A stretch of 44,571 nt of DNA, from NCBI GenBank assembly GCA_003244245.1, contig QHBY01000052.1, positions 1 to 44,571 on the forward strand, written 5' to 3'. Below, in pieces: positions 8,940 through 16,719 of this stretch; positions within the stretch are counted from its first letter, which is position 1; the number at the start of each line of letters is the position of its first letter. The stretch is from Pseudonocardiales bacterium. Lineage in GTDB: Bacteria; Actinomycetota; Actinomycetes; Mycobacteriales; Pseudonocardiaceae. The translations under genes were made by a program, and so were the position numbers. The notes under the pieces were generated by a model. That model was given only the letters and a program-made list of their open reading frames with translations, did no database searches and had not been told where the DNA came from.

Positions 8940-9104
8940 TCAGCGAGTCTCGCGGTGAGCCCGGTGCTTGTTGCAGTTCGGGCAGTACTTGTTGATGGTG
9001 AGCCGGTCCGGGTCGTTGCGCCTGTTCTTCTTGGTGATGTAGTTGCGGTGCTTGCACTCCTCGCACGCCAACGTGATCTTGGGCCGAACATCAGTGGCGG
9101 CCAC
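8940..9104 (-). CDS. rpmG: 50S ribosomal protein L33
   Basis: A 54-residue protein from GTG 9104, beginning [20 protein letters not shown]. It contains CEEC and CPNC, the four-Cys zinc-ribbon version of L33 (the zinc-containing paralogue), plus the typical [14 protein letters not shown] and HRAHRETR ends. It heads the hadA-hadB block and follows tRNA-Thr and tRNA-Met, the same order as mycobacterial rpmG2. The gene is short enough to be missed by length-filtered gene calls. Confidence 0.95.
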   Translation of the reverse strand: MAATDVRPKITLACEECKHRNYITKKNRRNDPDRLTINKYCPNCNKHRAHRETR

Positions 9105-9185
9105 GGGTGCCTCTCTCTCGCCGAGCTGTCATCAACATTTGCAGTGGGCCTGCTGCGGCCAGCGCCTGGCACGCCGGACCGATGG

Positions 9186-9258
9186 TAGCGGTGGCCGGAA
9201 TCGAACCGGCGACACAGCGATTATGAGCCGCTTGCTCTTCCGACTGAGCTACACCGCC
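9186..9258 (-). tRNA. tRNA-Met (anticodon CAT)
   Basis: A 73-nt minus-strand cloverleaf starting GGCGGTG and ending CACCGCT plus A, with T arm GGTTCGATTCC. The anticodon loop is CTCATAA, anticodon CAT. The first acceptor pair is G-U. Its position between tRNA-Thr and rpmG suggests the elongator Met tRNA, as in mycobacterial metT, but initiator features were not rigorously excluded. Confidence 0.95.
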
Positions 9259-9296
9259 TTCAAGGGCAACACCTTCGCCAGGCGTCCCCACCCACG

Positions 9297-9369
9297 AGCC
9301 CCAATACGGAATCGAACCGTAGACCTTCTCCTTACCATGGAGACGCTCTGCCGTCTGAGCTATTGGGGC
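9297..9369 (-). tRNA. tRNA-Thr (anticodon GGT)
   Basis: A 73-nt minus-strand cloverleaf with acceptor GCCCCAA/TTGGGGC, anticodon stem TCTCC/GGAGA and loop ATGGTAA, giving anticodon GGT, and T arm GGTTCGATTCC. It lies 38 bp upstream of tRNA-Met and is probably cotranscribed with it. Confidence 0.96.
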
Positions 9370-9449
9370 AACACCTTTCCAACCAGCCACACAGTCAACC
9401 GGCGCGCCCGAGTGAACGAGCGACGATAACTCTACACAACCTCGGCGGG

Positions 9450-12038
9450 CTACCCGACCAGGGTGAGCACAGTCTCCTCGCGCGCTCCGAGGGCACGGAC
9501 GGTCCGGGCGGCCAACCAGGCGTCGAAACGGTCCGCCCCGAGCGGCCGGGAGAACAGGAAGCCCTGTGCGACGTCGCAGCCCATCTCCAGCAGCTGGTCC
9601 CGGGTGGCATCCTGCTCGACGCCCTCCGCGACGACGATCAACCCGAGCGAGTGGCCGAGGTCGACGATGGCGCGCACCACCGCGAGATCGCCCAGGTCGC
9701 TGGACAGGCCCATGACGAAGCTTTTGTCGATCTTGACCTCATCGACCGGCAGGCGCCGCAGGTAGGCCAGCGACGAGTACCCGGTACCGAAGTCGTCCAC
9801 CGCGATGCGGACCCCCAGACCGTGCAGCCCGCGCAACACCGGCAATGCTCGCTCCGGATCGCTCATCACCGCCGACTCGGTGAGCTCGAAACCCAGCAGC
9901 GCGGGGGGCACCCGATGCCGAGCCAGAGCGTCGGTCACCCGGCGCGGGAACTCGGTGTCGGCCAGGTTGCGCACCGAGAGGTTGACCGCGACCGACAGCG
10001 ACAGCCCACGGTCCAGCCAGCTTCGGCACTGCGCCAGCGAACGGTCGAGCACATAGTCGGTGAGCGGATCGATCAGACCGGTGGTCTCGACGAGGGTGAC
10101 GAACTCCCCCGGGTCGACCATCCCGAACTCCGGATGGTGCCAGCGCACCAGCGCCTCCACCCCGATCACCTGGCGGGTGAGCAGCGCTAGCTGCGGCTGG
10201 AAGTGCACGTCGACCTGGCCGGTGTCCAGCGCGTGCCGGAACTGCGTGACCAGCTGGAAACGGCGCAGCAGAACCTGACCCATGCTGGGCAGGTAGTTGC
10301 GGACGGTCTCCTCGCCGCGTGCGGCATGCAACGCCACGTCGGCCCGTTGCAGCAGGGTATCGGCATCCCGGCTGGGTTCGACCCCGGTGAACGCCACGCC
10401 CACCACGGCCGTGCATTCCACGGCGAGCTTGTCGACCGGATAGGGCGCGCTGAGCGTCGTCTGTACCTGTTCGGCCACCGCCACAGCGCCTTGCGCCCCG
10501 ACATCGACCAGCAGCGCCGCGAACGTGTCCCGCTCCAGCCGGGCGGTGAGCACCCCGGCCGGCAGGGTGCGGCGAAGCCGCTCCCCCGCGCCCACCACGA
10601 CTCGATCACCCCAGACGTGACCCAGTGCGTCGTTGACCGAGGACAGCAGCCCTAGTTCGACGACGATCACGGCGCACGGGGTCACATCACGCCGGAGCAC
10701 CGCAGCGGCGGCCTCCCGGAAACCGAGCCGGTTACGCAGGTTGGTGAGACTGTCGTGATAGGCGTCGTGGCGTAGCTGGGCGAGCAGCCGGCAATTGTCC
10801 AGCGCGGTAGCCAGATGGCTGGCCATCGTCTCGACCAGCCGCTCATCGGCTGCCCCGAAGCGACGCACCCAACTCTGGCGGTCATGTACCTCGATCACGC
10901 CGAGCAGCTGGCCGGCACCCCGCAGCGGTGCCACGAGCACCTCCGCGGCTGCCCTCGCGGTCAAGGCCGCGGCGACGGCCGGATCCGAACTGCTGCCGAC
11001 CAGCCGCAGCACGTGCCCGGTCCCGGTCCCGGTCCCGGTCGGCGGGTCGGCCGCAAGGACAGCGTTGAGGTCATGCCGCGACAGCGGACGGGGCAGCGGC
11101 AGACCCGCCACCACGGTGTGCAGCCCACCGTGGACGGGCATCCGGTGCAGCACCACGCGGGTGGCGTTGAGCTGCACGCGGGCCAGCTCCATGGCAGTGC
11201 TCCAGGCGCCCTCGTCGAGTTCCGGCTCGTCGTCTTCGCCACCTTGCCGGAGCCCGCCTCGTCCGACCACCGCCACCCGCAGGCTCAGGTCGTTGAGCAC
11301 CCCGATGTCGCGGTGATCGCGGAGCAGCCCGTAGTAGGCGCGGTACACCGCGGCCACCGTCACCGTCAGCAGGCCGACGAGCACCACGCCCCAGGGCACC
11401 ATCCGCACTGTTTCCGCGGCGGTGAGCCCGAGTGCGGCGTTGAGCAGGCCGGTGAGGTAGAGGTGCACCACTGGGCGCGCGCTCTCGCCGGGACGTCGGC
11501 GGTCCAGCAGGACGATGAAGACCCAGGTCAGCCAGGAGGTGATGGCGTGCGCGATGACGAATCCGGCGAGCACCGCGAGCCACCGCGGCAACGACGGCCA
11601 GGCCGGCTCAAAGACCAAGCGGGCCAGCAGGTCGGTGATCGCGATGGTGAGGGTGGCATAGGAGGCGTTGAACAGCAGCTTGGACCAGGTATCCCGGCGC
11701 AGCAGCCGGGCGGCTACCACAACACCGACGTAGGCCGCCAGCACCACCGGGCTAGGCAGGTACAGCAGGCCGAAGACCAGCGGGATCTCGGTGGGAGTGA
11801 TCCGTGCGGTATCGCGGCGGACGTCGACTTCGATCGCCAAGAATCGGGCGATCCCGAATGCCGCCGCCAACCCGAGGCCGCCGAGCAGCGTGCCAACACC
11901 TGGCTCAAAGGCAACGGTGGCCACCACGGCAACGCCGGCTACCCCTGCAGCGAGCGCGAGAATAGCCACGAAAGCGTTCGACGCGAAGGCACCTCCGCGC
12001 GATGGCAATGCGCCCAAGGGGCGCCATCTCGCATTCAC
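9450..12038 (-). CDS. Membrane GAF-GGDEF-EAL protein, probable cyclic-di-GMP phosphodiesterase
   Basis: 862 residues. Residues ~1-240 hold about seven to eight hydrophobic membrane segments; a GAF-like domain follows (GQLLGVIEVHDRQSWVRRFGAADERLVETMASHLATALDNC split across its end), then a GGDEF domain and an EAL domain. The GGDEF signature is replaced by ERDTF (LTARLERDTFAALLV), so cyclase activity is unlikely and the domain is probably regulatory. The EAL domain keeps EALVRW, NLSVRN, LTESAVM, VDDFGTGYSSL, KIDKSFV and VVAEGVE, the metal and catalytic motifs of active c-di-GMP phosphodiesterases. GTG 12038 is supported by GGAGG about 6 nt upstream. Stand-alone gene; a short reading frame with a strong ribosome-binding site lies just upstream. 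In actinobacteria c-di-GMP controls development, so a link to the nearby SapB-like locus is possible but unproven. Confidence 0.9.
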   Translation of the reverse strand: MNARWRPLGALPSRGGAFASNAFVAILALAAGVAGVAVVATVAFEPGVGTLLGGLGLAAAFGIARFLAIEVDVRRDTARITPTEIPLVFGLLYLPSPVVLAAYVGVVVAARLLRRDTWSKLLFNASYATLTIAITDLLARLVFEPAWPSLPRWLAVLAGFVIAHAITSWLTWVFIVLLDRRRPGESARPVVHLYLTGLLNAALGLTAAETVRMVPWGVVLVGLLTVTVAAVYRAYYGLLRDHRDIGVLNDLSLRVAVVGRGGLRQGGEDDEPELDEGAWSTAMELARVQLNATRVVLHRMPVHGGLHTVVAGLPLPRPLSRHDLNAVLAADPPTGTGTGTGHVLRLVGSSSDPAVAAALTARAAAEVLVAPLRGAGQLLGVIEVHDRQSWVRRFGAADERLVETMASHLATALDNCRLLAQLRHDAYHDSLTNLRNRLGFREAAAAVLRRDVTPCAVIVVELGLLSSVNDALGHVWGDRVVVGAGERLRRTLPAGVLTARLERDTFAALLVDVGAQGAVAVAEQVQTTLSAPYPVDKLAVECTAVVGVAFTGVEPSRDADTLLQRADVALHAARGEETVRNYLPSMGQVLLRRFQLVTQFRHALDTGQVDVHFQPQLALLTRQVIGVEALVRWHHPEFGMVDPGEFVTLVETTGLIDPLTDYVLDRSLAQCRSWLDRGLSLSVAVNLSVRNLADTEFPRRVTDALARHRVPPALLGFELTESAVMSDPERALPVLRGLHGLGVRIAVDDFGTGYSSLAYLRRLPVDEVKIDKSFVMGLSSDLGDLAVVRAIVDLGHSLGLIVVAEGVEQDATRDQLLEMGCDVAQGFLFSRPLGADRFDAWLAARTVRALGAREETVLTLVG

Positions 12039-12137
12039 ACGGGCCTCCAGCAGTGGCTTAACGGCTGTGCCTCCCCGCCGAGGAACCGGTCGATCAATGC
12101 GTACCGTCCGGTGATACAGCGGGTTGGCCGGGCGAAC

Positions 12138-12239
12138 TCAGCCGACCCGTGACCGGCAGCGGCCTGACCGGTGTTGGCCGATCTCAACACCGCGGGGAAA
12201 GCCCGCGGCAGCGGGCACGATGATGCAAACGGGGGTCAT
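12138..12239 (-). CDS. Possible 33-residue leader peptide upstream of the GGDEF/EAL gene
   Basis: On the minus strand TTGGAGGTGAAG directly precedes ATG 12239, an excellent ribosome-binding site. The frame encodes a 33-residue peptide beginning MTPVCIIVPAAAGFPRG and ending at TGA 12138, 99 bp before the start of the GGDEF/EAL gene on the same strand. I recognise no family. It may be a regulatory leader or an unannotated small protein; chance remains possible because the peptide is short and part of it is Arg-rich, as expected from GC-rich noncoding DNA. Confidence 0.4.
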   Translation of the reverse strand: MTPVCIIVPAAAGFPRGVEIGQHRSGRCRSRVG

Positions 12240-12482
12240 CTTCACCTCCAACCACCTGCCGTTCCGGTGCGGACAGTAACAAACAGTGAGAGATACTTAA
12301 CTCACTTGGGTGTAGGATATCCGCTTTAGTGTTGCATCGCCACCTCAATGATGCCAAACAGCGACCAGCGGTCGCTCGCACACAGCGTGGCGGACGGCCT
12401 TTTGCGCAGCGTCACCGATCGCTGTCGCGTCGTAGCGGTATCGGCAGCGCTGAAGTCACGAGGCGCCGCTCATCGCAACTTC
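12240..12482. other. Intergenic region with an AT-richer stretch
   Basis: About 240 bp between the membrane-protein gene and the small leader frame. The stretch near 12280-12340 is noticeably AT-richer than its surroundings and probably carries the promoter for the GGDEF/EAL gene. I see no coding frame or strong terminator hairpin I can support. Confidence 0.4.
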
Positions 12483-12893
12483 TCACCTCTCTGACGACTG
12501 GAGGGAAAGAGCGCGACAGGTCGGGGTGCGGTGCACGAGCGGGATGGCGAGCACTGCCAGGGTGGCGATTTCGACGAGCACGCTGATCAGGGCTTGCGGG
12601 GCGGGTTGCAGGCCGTATTCGATGAACCCGAAGACCCCCATTGTGCGGGACGCGGCGAAACCGCCCAGCGCGCCCAAGGCCAGCCCGGCGGCGGCCAGCC
12701 GCGGCACTACCGTGGCGGTGGGCAATAGCAGCACGGCCACCGCGAGGGCACCGCTGGCTTGGAGCAGGAACGCCGGGCCGACCCCGGGGATGGTCCGGTA
12801 GCCGTGAAGATAGAGCTCGGCGTGGATGACACCGCTGGTGGCCAGGCAGCCCGCCGCGGCGACCCGCGCCCCCAGTGCCACGGCCGGGTTCAT
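12483..12893 (-). CDS. Small membrane protein (four predicted helices)
   Basis: 136 residues from ATG 12893: MNPAVALGARVAAAG..., with four hydrophobic stretches (around residues 8-28, 45-65, 68-88 and 102-124) typical of a four-helix integral membrane protein. It resembles small actinobacterial membrane proteins found beside metallophosphoesterase or Rieske genes, but I do not recognise a named family. Its ATG overlaps the stop of the metallophosphoesterase frame (ATGA), so the two were an operon. A longer upstream reading runs through that gene in another frame and is rejected. Confidence 0.65.
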   Translation of the reverse strand: MNPAVALGARVAAAGCLATSGVIHAELYLHGYRTIPGVGPAFLLQASGALAVAVLLLPTATVVPRLAAAGLALGALGGFAASRTMGVFGFIEYGLQPAPQALISVLVEIATLAVLAIPLVHRTPTCRALSLQSSER

Positions 12894-13939
12894 GTGGGCT
12901 TCCGTTCGGTGAGTGGCCGGTCGCGGATCGCCAGGACGTGTTGACCGGGCTGGTAGGTGACGTCGCGGATGCCCAGCGCGGCGCCGAGCTTCCCGGCGGG
13001 CAGGGTGACCGGGATCGGACCAGGCCCGACCCCGGGGTGGGGCAGGGGGTAGGCGGTGGTGGTCGCGCTGTAGAAGGTGACGTTGCCGTCGGTCTTGGTG
13101 AACAGCTGGTGGACGTGGCCGTTGAGGCAGGTCACTGAGGAAAACCGGCGGAGGTAGCTCAGGGCCTGAGTGGCGTCGTCGGTGCCCCACCCCCAGGTCG
13201 GGTACATGGCGAACAGCGGGATGTGGCTGAACACCACGATGGGGGTGTCACTGGGCAGGCCGGCGACATCGTTGCGGACGAAGTCGAGCTGGTCTGTGCC
13301 GAGGTGGCCGAGCTTTTCCAGGGCGAGGGTGTTGACCAGCGCGATGATGTGCACGCCCTTGACGTCGAAGCTGTACCAGCCGTCGCCGTGGGTGCCGGCC
13401 CCGAAGGCGGCTCGGTATTTCTGCCCGTGGTCATCGACCGAGTCGTGCTCGCCGGGCACGGTGAAGACCTGTCCGGTGCGCAGCCTGCGCAGCATCTGGG
13501 CGACCTGGTCGAACTGGGCCGGGGTGGACAGGTGCGTCAGATCGCCGGTGTGCATCACGAAGTCCGGGCGGAACCCCAGGGTGTTGACCTGGTCGATGGC
13601 GCGGCGAAACGAGCTGGTCACGCGTCGGTGTTCGCGGGTCCGTGGAATCCCAGGTGACTGTCGCTGACCTGGACGAACCGCAACGCGCGCGGATCGTCGG
13701 CGATCGCGGCGGCGGGCGGGGTGCGTGCCGGCCTTGACCGTCACGGTGGCCGGGGAGAACACGAAGTTCTCGATCGATACTGCGTTGGTGGCCACCGGCG
13801 CGTCCTGACTCGGTGCCGCGGCCGCGACCGGTGCTCCCAATTCGGGTGCAGCGGCGGTGGCGGGGCTGCCGCAGCCGGCCAGGATGGCCAACCCCGTGAC
13901 CGCCGGTATCACCAGTCCGGCCCTCAACTGGTACCTCAT
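12890..13939 (-). pseudogene. Lipoprotein cupredoxin/metallophosphoesterase, probably inactivated
   Basis: ATG 13939 follows GAGGGG and opens a lipoprotein signal (lipobox LAGC) and the first strand of a cupredoxin domain (VSIENFVFSPATVTVKAGT); the rest of that domain is missing. The C-terminal two thirds is a calcineurin-like phosphoesterase with MHTGDLTH, PGEHDSVDD, FSHIPLF and NGHVHQLF. Between them, about 35 codons are out of frame. The expected N-terminal metal motif (LRFVQVSDSHLGFHGPANTD) is encoded in another frame between about 13724 and 13622, flanked by an apparent +1 and a +2 shift that together restore the frame. The continuous product therefore lacks the Asp-x-His metal ligands. 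Either the gene is decaying or the assembly has two local errors. It is coupled to a small membrane-protein gene downstream. Confidence 0.7.
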
Positions 13940-14003
13940 GATCGACCCCTCTCCGCTGGTGAGACCCACCCGATGCGGGTCTCACCTACAGATAGGGACC
14001 GGT

Positions 14004-14315
14004 TTACGCGACTGGGCCCGGCGGGGCGTAGACCTGCACCTCGCCGTGCACCTCACGGACCTCGAACTGCGGCAACGCCGCAAGCGGTGCGGGCAGCTGA
14101 TGCCGCAGCAACTCGCCGCTGAGGGCGAAGGACGTGCGGTGGCACGGGCAGTCCAGCCGCCGGGCCGCCGAGTCCAGGGCCAATCGGCAACCCAGATGCG
14201 TGCACACCCCCGACACCGCCCGCAGCTGACCACCGGCGCGAGCCACGAACCCGACCACCGTGCCCAGGTCGAAGCCCTGCACCCCGCCCTCGGCCAGATC
14301 CGCACTGGCACTCAC
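14004..14315 (-). CDS. Rieske [2Fe-2S] protein
   Basis: 103 residues with both Rieske cluster motifs: CTHLGC (C-x-H-x2-C type, residues ~38-43) and CPCHRTSF (C-x2-H type). The order and spacing fit a small soluble Rieske domain that carries a [2Fe-2S] cluster for electron transfer. GTG 14315 is the chosen start, though the frame stays open further upstream, overlapping the sigma-factor remnant (TTGEWRTV precedes it), so the N-terminus may be longer. No partner oxygenase or reductase is present. It lies between two damaged genes and may be a survivor of a decaying locus. Confidence 0.75.
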   Translation of the reverse strand: MSASADLAEGGVQGFDLGTVVGFVARAGGQLRAVSGVCTHLGCRLALDSAARRLDCPCHRTSFALSGELLRHQLPAPLAALPQFEVREVHGEVQVYAPPGPVA

Positions 14316-14325
14316 CGTGCGCCAC

Positions 14326-14723
14326 TCACCTGTAGTCGGGATCGGCCGCCGCGATCGGCCCGAGCCCCTCGTCGTCGCTGAGACTGGTGATCTCGCGACC
14401 CAACGTCCGCCGCCAGTACCCGGCCAGCACCGTCCGCGCGGTGGCCGACAGGTAGGCCCGCACCTCGCCCACGCTGGCTGAGACCCGCAGCGGCCGCAGC
14501 GCCGCCAGAAACACCTCCGCGGTCAGATCCTCCGCGTCCGGCCGGTTACCGACCTTGGCGAACATCAGCCGGTACACTCGATCAACGTTGTCCCGGTAGA
14601 CGGCCTCCAGTCCGGGTAGAACTCGCCATCGACCACGCGCAACTGTGGCGCGTCCGCAGCAGGCTCGTCACCCCCGGCGCCCGGGCGAGCGGCGGCGGCC
14701 CGACCACGCCCAGTCCGTCCCAT
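14326..14723 (-). pseudogene. ECF-type sigma factor remnant (frameshifted, no region 4)
   Basis: An N-terminal part in one frame (from about ATG 14723, ending LRVVDGEFYPD) and the sigma-70 region 2 in another frame: LEAVYRDNVDRVYRLMFAKV, then NRPDAEDLTAEVFLAALRPL. The switch lies at about 14607-14612, consistent with loss of one base (GAC-TGGAG for GAC-CTGGAG). After region 2 the product ends DPDYR with a stop at 14326; sigma region 4, needed to bind the -35 box, is absent. A functional sigma factor is therefore unlikely. An assembly error could explain the frameshift but not the missing region 4. Confidence 0.65.
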
Positions 14724-14832
14724 CACACCAGCCACCACCTCCGCTGCCGGCGCCGACCCGGCCCCTACCAACAAATAGGCACCGGGGTTACACCGCGCCG
14801 GGCGATCCCACTGCGGGAATGACGGCTGATAC

Positions 14833-15414
14833 TTACCGGTCGGGGCGATCTACGAGCGGGCTCAGCATCGCACGCAGTGGGGCGTCGTCGCCTCGAATCG
14901 ATGCCTGTGAGGCCGCGAGGTTGGCCTCTGGCTCCATCGTCGACCAGTCGATCCGGTACCCGGCGTCGCGGGCCAGCTGGCCGAAGAACGCCCGCTGCGT
15001 TCGGCCGTTGCCCTCGCGGAAGGGATGGATCGCGTTGACGCTGGCCAGGTGCTCGGCCAGCCCCTCGACGAAGTCGGCACGCTCGCGGCCCCGGAGAAAG
15101 TCGTCGCGGTTCAGCGCGCGAAAGACCTCCAGGGAAAACGAGGCGATATTCTCCGGCAGGCAGAACAGATCCGCTTTGGCGATGGTCACGGTGCGCAGCT
15201 CGCCGGCCCACTCATAGACGTCGCCGAACAGGAACCGGTGGAACTCCTGCAGGTGAGGTAGGTCGTATCGGCCGGGCAGGTGTCGTCGCTCCAGCTCCAC
15301 CATCTGCACGACCGTGAGATCGGACTCGACCTGGGTGAGCTCGTCGGCATCGACGATGCCGAGCCGGTTGCGTAGGACTCCCGTCTGCGGATCGAGGTAC
15401 CGGTCGCCGCTCAC
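14833..15414 (-). CDS. Fic-family AMP-transferase toxin
   Basis: 193 residues with the complete Fic core motif IHPFREGNGRTQR (HPFxxGNGR), preceded by GDVYEWAGELRTV, the usual flap-region sequence. Such proteins transfer AMP from ATP to target hydroxyls (DNA gyrase and topoisomerase IV in the VbhT/FicT group) and are toxic unless blocked. There is no inhibitory helix within the protein itself, so it belongs with Fic enzymes restrained by a separate antitoxin; the matching inhibitory motif sits in the upstream gene. Its GTG start overlaps the antitoxin stop (GTGA), a typical coupled toxin-antitoxin pair. Confidence 0.92.
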   Translation of the reverse strand: MSGDRYLDPQTGVLRNRLGIVDADELTQVESDLTVVQMVELERRHLPGRYDLPHLQEFHRFLFGDVYEWAGELRTVTIAKADLFCLPENIASFSLEVFRALNRDDFLRGRERADFVEGLAEHLASVNAIHPFREGNGRTQRAFFGQLARDAGYRIDWSTMEPEANLAASQASIRGDDAPLRAMLSPLVDRPDR

Positions 15415-15734
15415 GTGCCGTAGCGCGCCAGAATCCGTTCCCGAGCCTGCGCCGTCGTCAGCCGCCCCTCGGCTATGCCCTCGAGCAACTCCTGGCCTTC
15501 CGGGCTCGGCTGCAGCCCCTCGGCCCGCAACGAACCCAGCGCGGACTCGACGGTTCGCCGGCGCTCGGCCGCCTGCTGCAACGCCTCGTACTGCGACACG
15601 GACATGACCACGGCCTCCGGCTTCCGATGAGCCCCGACCAACACCGGCCCACCACCCGGCTCATTGACGCGCTTCAAGACCCCGGCCAACCCAGTTCGAA
15701 ACTCCCGGACACTCAAGATCTCAGGTGCAACCAC
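15411..15734 (-). CDS. Antitoxin with PHD/YefM-like front and VbhA-like Fic-inhibitory tail
   Basis: 107 residues. Residues ~1-50 look like a PHD/YefM DNA-binding antitoxin (LSVREFRTGLAGVLKRV, then PVLVGAHRKPEAVVMSVSQY). Residues ~62-107 resemble VbhA: SALGSLRAEGLQPSPEG carries S-L-R-A-E-G, a match to the [S/T]xxxE[G/N] motif whose Glu obstructs ATP binding in class I Fic enzymes, and ends TTAQARERILARYG. The protein could thus both repress its own operon and block the Fic active site. GTG 15734 is the apparent start, with GGAAGG immediately before it, so the true start could be a few codons later. It overlaps the Fic gene by 4 nt. Confidence 0.85.
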   Translation of the reverse strand: MVAPEILSVREFRTGLAGVLKRVNEPGGGPVLVGAHRKPEAVVMSVSQYEALQQAAERRRTVESALGSLRAEGLQPSPEGQELLEGIAEGRLTTAQARERILARYGT

Positions 15735-15865
15735 CCTTCCAGGTTAGCCTCTTGTGTACACGTTCATGCGCCGGGTTGCCGGCGACCCGGGCACAATCTG
15801 GCGTCGCACCACTTTCTGGCACTGTGGAGGAGGGCAACCTGCCCGCCGCGAGCGAGGGAGGCGCT

Positions 15866-16531
15866 GTGCCAGCTCAGCCCGAGCTCGCCGCGAACGGCAT
15901 CCTGGCGGCCGCCAGCCTGGTCGAGCTCGCAGTGCAACGGCTGCGTAGCGAGATCCTCAGCGGCGTGCTGGTACCTGGCGAGCGGTTGATCGAGGAACAG
16001 CTCACCCGGCGGTTCGGCACCAGCAGGGCGCCGCTGCGGGAGGCGCTGCAAGTGCTGGGACAGCAGGGCCTGGTCGAGCACCTGCCGCGGCGTGGCGTGC
16101 GGGTTACCGAGCTGTCAGGCCAGGATGTCGACGAGCTGTTCAGCCTTCGCGAAGTGCTCGAACGGTTCGCTGTGCACACCGCGCTGCCGGTGCCCGACCC
16201 GTTGGCGCTCTCGGAGCTTGCCATCCGGCTCGATTCGATGCGCCACGCTGCCGACAGCGGAGCCCCGCTGGAGCAAGCTGAGGCACACCGGCAGTTCCAC
16301 ATCGCGTTGGTTGCCCTGGCGGGACATCGCCATCTGCTGCTGGTCTACGAGCCGGTCCTGCTCAAGCTGCAGCTGTACATGGCCGCCAACCTGCGGCGCG
16401 AAGCGCAGGTGCGGACGCCGCACGAGGGAGTCCATCGGCACCAGCGACTGTTCGACGCGGTCGCGACTGGCGACGTTGACGAAGTCTTGGTCGCGCTGAG
16501 CGACCACGGCGCCCGGTCCTATTTCGGCTGA
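15866..16531 (+). CDS. GntR-family (FadR/FCD-type) transcriptional regulator
   Basis: 221 residues from GTG 15866, chosen because GGGAGG lies 6 nt upstream. The N-terminal winged helix shows LRSEILSGVLVPGERLIEEQ, then RFGTSRAPLREALQVL and GLVEHLPRRGVRV; the C-terminal FCD domain has the metal-binding Asp/His pattern (VDELFSLREVLER ... EAHRQFHIALVALAGH ... HQRLFDAVATGD). These regulators bind small carboxylic acids and usually control an adjacent catabolic operon. The adjacent gene on the same strand is the allophanate hydrolase-like amidase, so urea or amide degradation was the likely target before that gene was truncated. Confidence 0.88.
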   Translation: MPAQPELAANGILAAASLVELAVQRLRSEILSGVLVPGERLIEEQLTRRFGTSRAPLREALQVLGQQGLVEHLPRRGVRVTELSGQDVDELFSLREVLERFAVHTALPVPDPLALSELAIRLDSMRHAADSGAPLEQAEAHRQFHIALVALAGHRHLLLVYEPVLLKLQLYMAANLRREAQVRTPHEGVHRHQRLFDAVATGDVDEVLVALSDHGARSYFG

Positions 16532-16563
16532 CCCCGCTGGCGCGCGCCCAACAGCTCCCAGCT

Positions 16564-16623
16564 TCCCGAGTTCAACCACAGAGCTCCGGTGCGCCGGCCC
16601 AACAGCTATGGTTGAACTCGGGA
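16564..16623. repeat. 15-bp perfect inverted repeat (terminator or operator)
   Basis: TCCCGAGTTCAACCA at 16564-16578 is mirrored exactly by TGGTTGAACTCGGGA at 16609-16623, with a 30-nt loop. It lies 33 bp after the GntR stop and about 100 bp before the amidase start. It could act as a transcription terminator (no T-run follows) or as part of the regulator's binding region. Confidence 0.7.
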
Positions 16624-16719
16624 GCCTCAGCGTCGTCGGCTGGTCAGCAGCGCACGCATGTAACATGGATGTAACAAGCACGACCATCGGGTGACACTCG
16701 CCGGTCGACAATCGACAAA

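Noticed and set aside
10815-12152. 445-codon plus-strand frame opposite the GGDEF/EAL gene
   Set aside because: Antisense shadow: Gln/His/Arg-rich translation without motifs, opposite a clear multi-domain protein.
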